Assembly (NCBI GenBank): GCA_020631735.1
Contig: CM036209.1
Span: 2,467,478 to 2,531,477, forward strand
Length of the DNA: 64,000 nucleotides
From: Saccharum officinarum
Lineage: Eukaryota; Streptophyta; Magnoliopsida; Poales; Poaceae
Direction: 5' to 3'
Part shown: one piece after another, positions 61,601 through 64,000 of the stretch
Layout of the letters: every line of letters begins with the position of its first letter
Numbering within the stretch: the stretch's first letter is position 1
The notes under the pieces: generated by a model
Databases searched by the model: none
What the model saw: only the letters and a program-made list of their open reading frames with translations
What the model was told of the DNA's origin: nothing
Position numbers and translations under genes: made by a program

Positions 61601-63284
61601 TCGTCGGTGACGGCTCCTCCGGTGAAAGCAAGGGTACCACCGTGTTCCCCTTGACCTCCCGCACTGGTTGACCCTCGAATCGGGGACCTACTAAGCCCTA
61701 GCTATGACGGCCATGGCGGCGGCAGCCCGGTGATGGCGCAAGGCGGTGCGGTGGTGAGTTCCGAGCACCAAGTGGTCACCGGAGGTGCGCATCCGCTTCC
61801 CAGAGCCATGGCGGACCTAACGAGACTCCTATTGAGGACCGAGGTGAAGTGGAGGAGCATGATCGCGTGCGAGCACCACAGGCGGCCATGGCGCGACGGT
61901 GCGCGGCGTGTTCCGGCGTGACGGGAACACATTGCCCGGTAGCGTCATCACAGAAGCATCAAGACGAGAAGGGGAAGAAGGGACAAGAGCCAGATGAGAG
62001 GGAAGAGCGCTCAGCAGCGCTGGCCATAGAGGACCATGAGGGCGGCGGCGTGCCGGTGAGCTCCAAGTGGGGAAAATCGGCAATGCGCCCTTACCCTAGC
62101 TCGGTTGCTCCAAAGGAGGGTCGATGAGGTTTGGGAGGTGGTGGCGGAGCTGTGGGCGTGGTGTAGTGGCCGGTGGTGCGGTTGCGAGCGTGCACGGCCG
62201 CGGCGGAGCTCTCGGCAACGGCAGCGACCCAGTCGTCTGCTTTGGAGGAGAGCAAGAGGGAGATAGGAAGAGTGATGAGGTGGAGGTGGCGTGGGCGCGG
62301 CTTTCCCCTCGACGAGCTGGCCAGAGCGCGACACGGAGGGAGAGGCACGGCGCGTGGCGTCCACGCGTCAAACACGACCTGCCAGCGGTCGGCATTGGTA
62401 GAGCTCTAAACTTTCGAATTTCAGTTCCATGGATGACTGACAGGGAAACTTTGATGCCCTAGATCTCCCTGACCAGGCCGAATTAGTGCAAACTATAAAC
62501 AACAAAGTTGGAGATGGATATGTGATCTACAACTTTGTCAATACGAGATTGGCTAGTTTGGCATGGTTTGAGAGTTACAAGGCTCTAAAGTAGGGTACAG
62601 TGAAACTGTATTTCAGTTTCAGACTTAGCCAAAATGCTAAGTCACAAAACAGCCTCTAAGACTGACTTGTGGGCCACTTTTAAGCATGTTCTAGCCATTT
62701 TCATGAGATGGCCATATTAGAACTTTTGTTCCCCATGAAATTCTCTACAACTTTGATTATGGGTGCTCCTCCATGCAAGATCTCTAAACTAGACTTTTTA
62801 AATAGTCAAACTAAAGCATCCTAGAGCTCAAGACTTGGTCAACATCACTTAGGAGGGCATTTTGGTCATTTTGGTCAACATGAACATTATTCCACTAATG
62901 ATCCTAAGTGTGATTAAGATACTATAGGACATAATTGACCACTGTACACCTTGGTTACATACAAACCCAAATGTCACATAGATTGAAATAAACAAAACAA
63001 ACACTTCAACTACAATGTTGCATATGTATCAAGCTCTTGTTGCAACAATTGATCTTATCATGTTATACTACCAACATTGCCATGTTTCAAAGTATGAGAC
63101 ACCCATGTTGTATCTACATGTTGCACTATTCACATTTCATAAGCTAACAATTTTTGAAACAAATTTAAGAGAGCATGTTGCACACTCATGTTGCAAGCCA
63201 AACAGATGCATAAATGAATGGAATGATGCTCATGCTTATGAAATGCAGGTGCAATTATGGAAGCCAAACACCTGGGATGTTACA
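58610..63284 (-). repeat. Probable solo LTR of a chromovirus related to the first element
   Basis: Plus-strand ends are TGTCACACCCGAATTTAAGG and CCAGGTGTTTGG-type inverse ending TGTTACA. It is about 4.7 kb including a 100 N gap. It shares blocks with the first element's LTR on either side of a GC-rich segment: TTTCATAATTTTTGGAGC (61183; compare 2398) and TTCTCTACAACTTTGATTA (62740; compare 3468). No primer-binding site, polypurine tract or internal region borders it. The 5-base flanks GCTAT and GTCGT do not match. Confidence 0.75.
60985..61084. other. Assembly gap of 100 N
   Basis: A run of exactly 100 N inside the solo LTR; the real gap size is unknown. Confidence 0.99.
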
Positions 63285-63285
63285 G

Positions 63286-63628
63286 TCGTGCCCGCCGGCC
63301 GCTGCTGATGAGGTTTGTTCTGCATTCACCGCTGCCGCCGTCGTTGTCGACGAGTTTCCTCCAGATGCACCGGCACTCGGATCCTCTGCTTCCCCGTGAA
63401 ACTTCCAAATGGCGTAATCCTTGACGAAACCATACTGGACCAAGTGAAATTTCACCACATTATCTTCGTGCAGTAGAAGGTTCTTGCAGCTCTTACACAG
63501 ATAGACGGTGTGTTCCCGCTTTAGACCCATACGATGCCTTTTCGCACGGCAATAAACTTTGTCACATGTTCCAAGTACAAAGGATGCAGTCTCGATGTCT
63601 TGTACATCCATTCCCTGTCCATGACCAT
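63286..63628 (-). pseudogene. CACTA transposase-associated domain, interrupted
   Basis: The minus strand encodes MVMDREWMYKTSRLHPLYL followed, after a frame change near 63530, by CKSCKNLLLHEDNVVKFHL and YAIWKFHGE. This is the N-terminal zinc-binding domain found in En/Spm (CACTA) transposase proteins. The frame breaks at the shift and ends at the LTR border (63284), so the rest of the transposase is missing from this place. Confidence 0.8.
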
Positions 63629-64000
63629 GAAATCTTGCACACACAACAACGAAAATGGTGCATATAAGCAGAGCAGTATGGAAAAACGCAGACGGGTAGC
63701 TCTAGATATGATTTTCTCTCTCCTCCATATGGATCTAGATCTAGATCTAGAGAAACACAACCAAATCATGGAAAAGAGAGAGGATTGAGGGATTGAGAGC
63801 GAGAATCAACCTCTTGCGGTGCCCCCCTTCAACAAATCCATGATCAAAACCTCTCCCCTAGAAAATGGCCACTTTTAGGGTTTTGAGGTCAAAACCCTAA
63901 AAAATGGAGGAGAAGCCATGGGGAAGAAGGGTGGGTGCGCGGCATTTATAGCCCAGACTTAACCGAGGCGGTCATTGTAATGAAACCGCCACGGTTAATC
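63629..64000 (-). mobile_element. 5' end region of the CACTA element
   Basis: Leader of the transposase gene with a TATA-like TATAAATG on the minus strand (63950-63943). At the window edge there are subterminal motifs AACCGAGGCGGTCATT and the inverse AAACCGCCACGGTTAA. The terminal CACTA lies beyond the window. An AGATCTAGATCTAG run is at 63730-63750. Confidence 0.6.

Overview
This window reads as nuclear DNA of a grass, probably from the panicoid/Andropogoneae group (sorghum, sugarcane, Miscanthus type). The inference rests on plant intron-containing genes, chromovirus and Tat-type LTR retrotransposons, GAGCC-rich hAT elements, Tourist and Stowaway MITEs and CACTA remnants. Two runs of 100 N (14321-14420 and 60985-61084) are scaffold gaps.

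Region 1 (1-14320) is one Ty3/gypsy chromovirus on the minus strand. It has two LTRs of about 3.9 kb, a primer-binding site resembling initiator-Met tRNA, a polypurine tract, a 1531-codon gag-pol with a chromodomain-like integrase C-terminus, and an extra ORF 5' of gag. That ORF begins, directly after a Met, with a near-perfect histone H3 N-terminal tail. It keeps H3 K4, K9 and S10, but the acetylatable lysines 14, 18 and 23 are arginine. A globular domain, a basic patch, a coiled coil and an acidic tail follow. A strong splice donor in the leader and AG acceptors abutting both start codons suggest alternatively spliced mRNAs. This is the outstanding object of the window: an H3-tail mimic and a chromodomain-like module carried by one mobile element.

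Region 2 (14421-20060) holds a hAT element with a Tourist MITE nested in its last three bases, then a sororin-like gene whose coding region is duplicated in tandem and fused in frame.

Region 3 (21269-48470) is a degenerate segmental duplication. Its units contain a class III peroxidase, a BLOS1 gene (BLOC-1 subunit, minus strand) and a transposon-rich spacer here called X. Peroxidase copy 1 is a pseudogene split by a hAT element, copy 2 is intact (35941-37610), and copy 3 keeps only its last exon. BLOS1 is intact at 23505-24308 and survives as an exon-1 fragment at 45059-45298. Spacer X occurs at about 27436-33170, 39580-42960 and 45299-48470. MITE and hAT insertions present in one copy and absent from another order the events.

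Region 4 (48471-64000) is nested transposon debris: the 3' half of a Tat-type gypsy element with its antisense gene and LTR, a LINE-like remnant, a stretch weakly resembling peroxidase upstream DNA, a probable solo LTR related to the first element, and the 5' end of a CACTA element whose transposase-associated domain is interrupted by that LTR.
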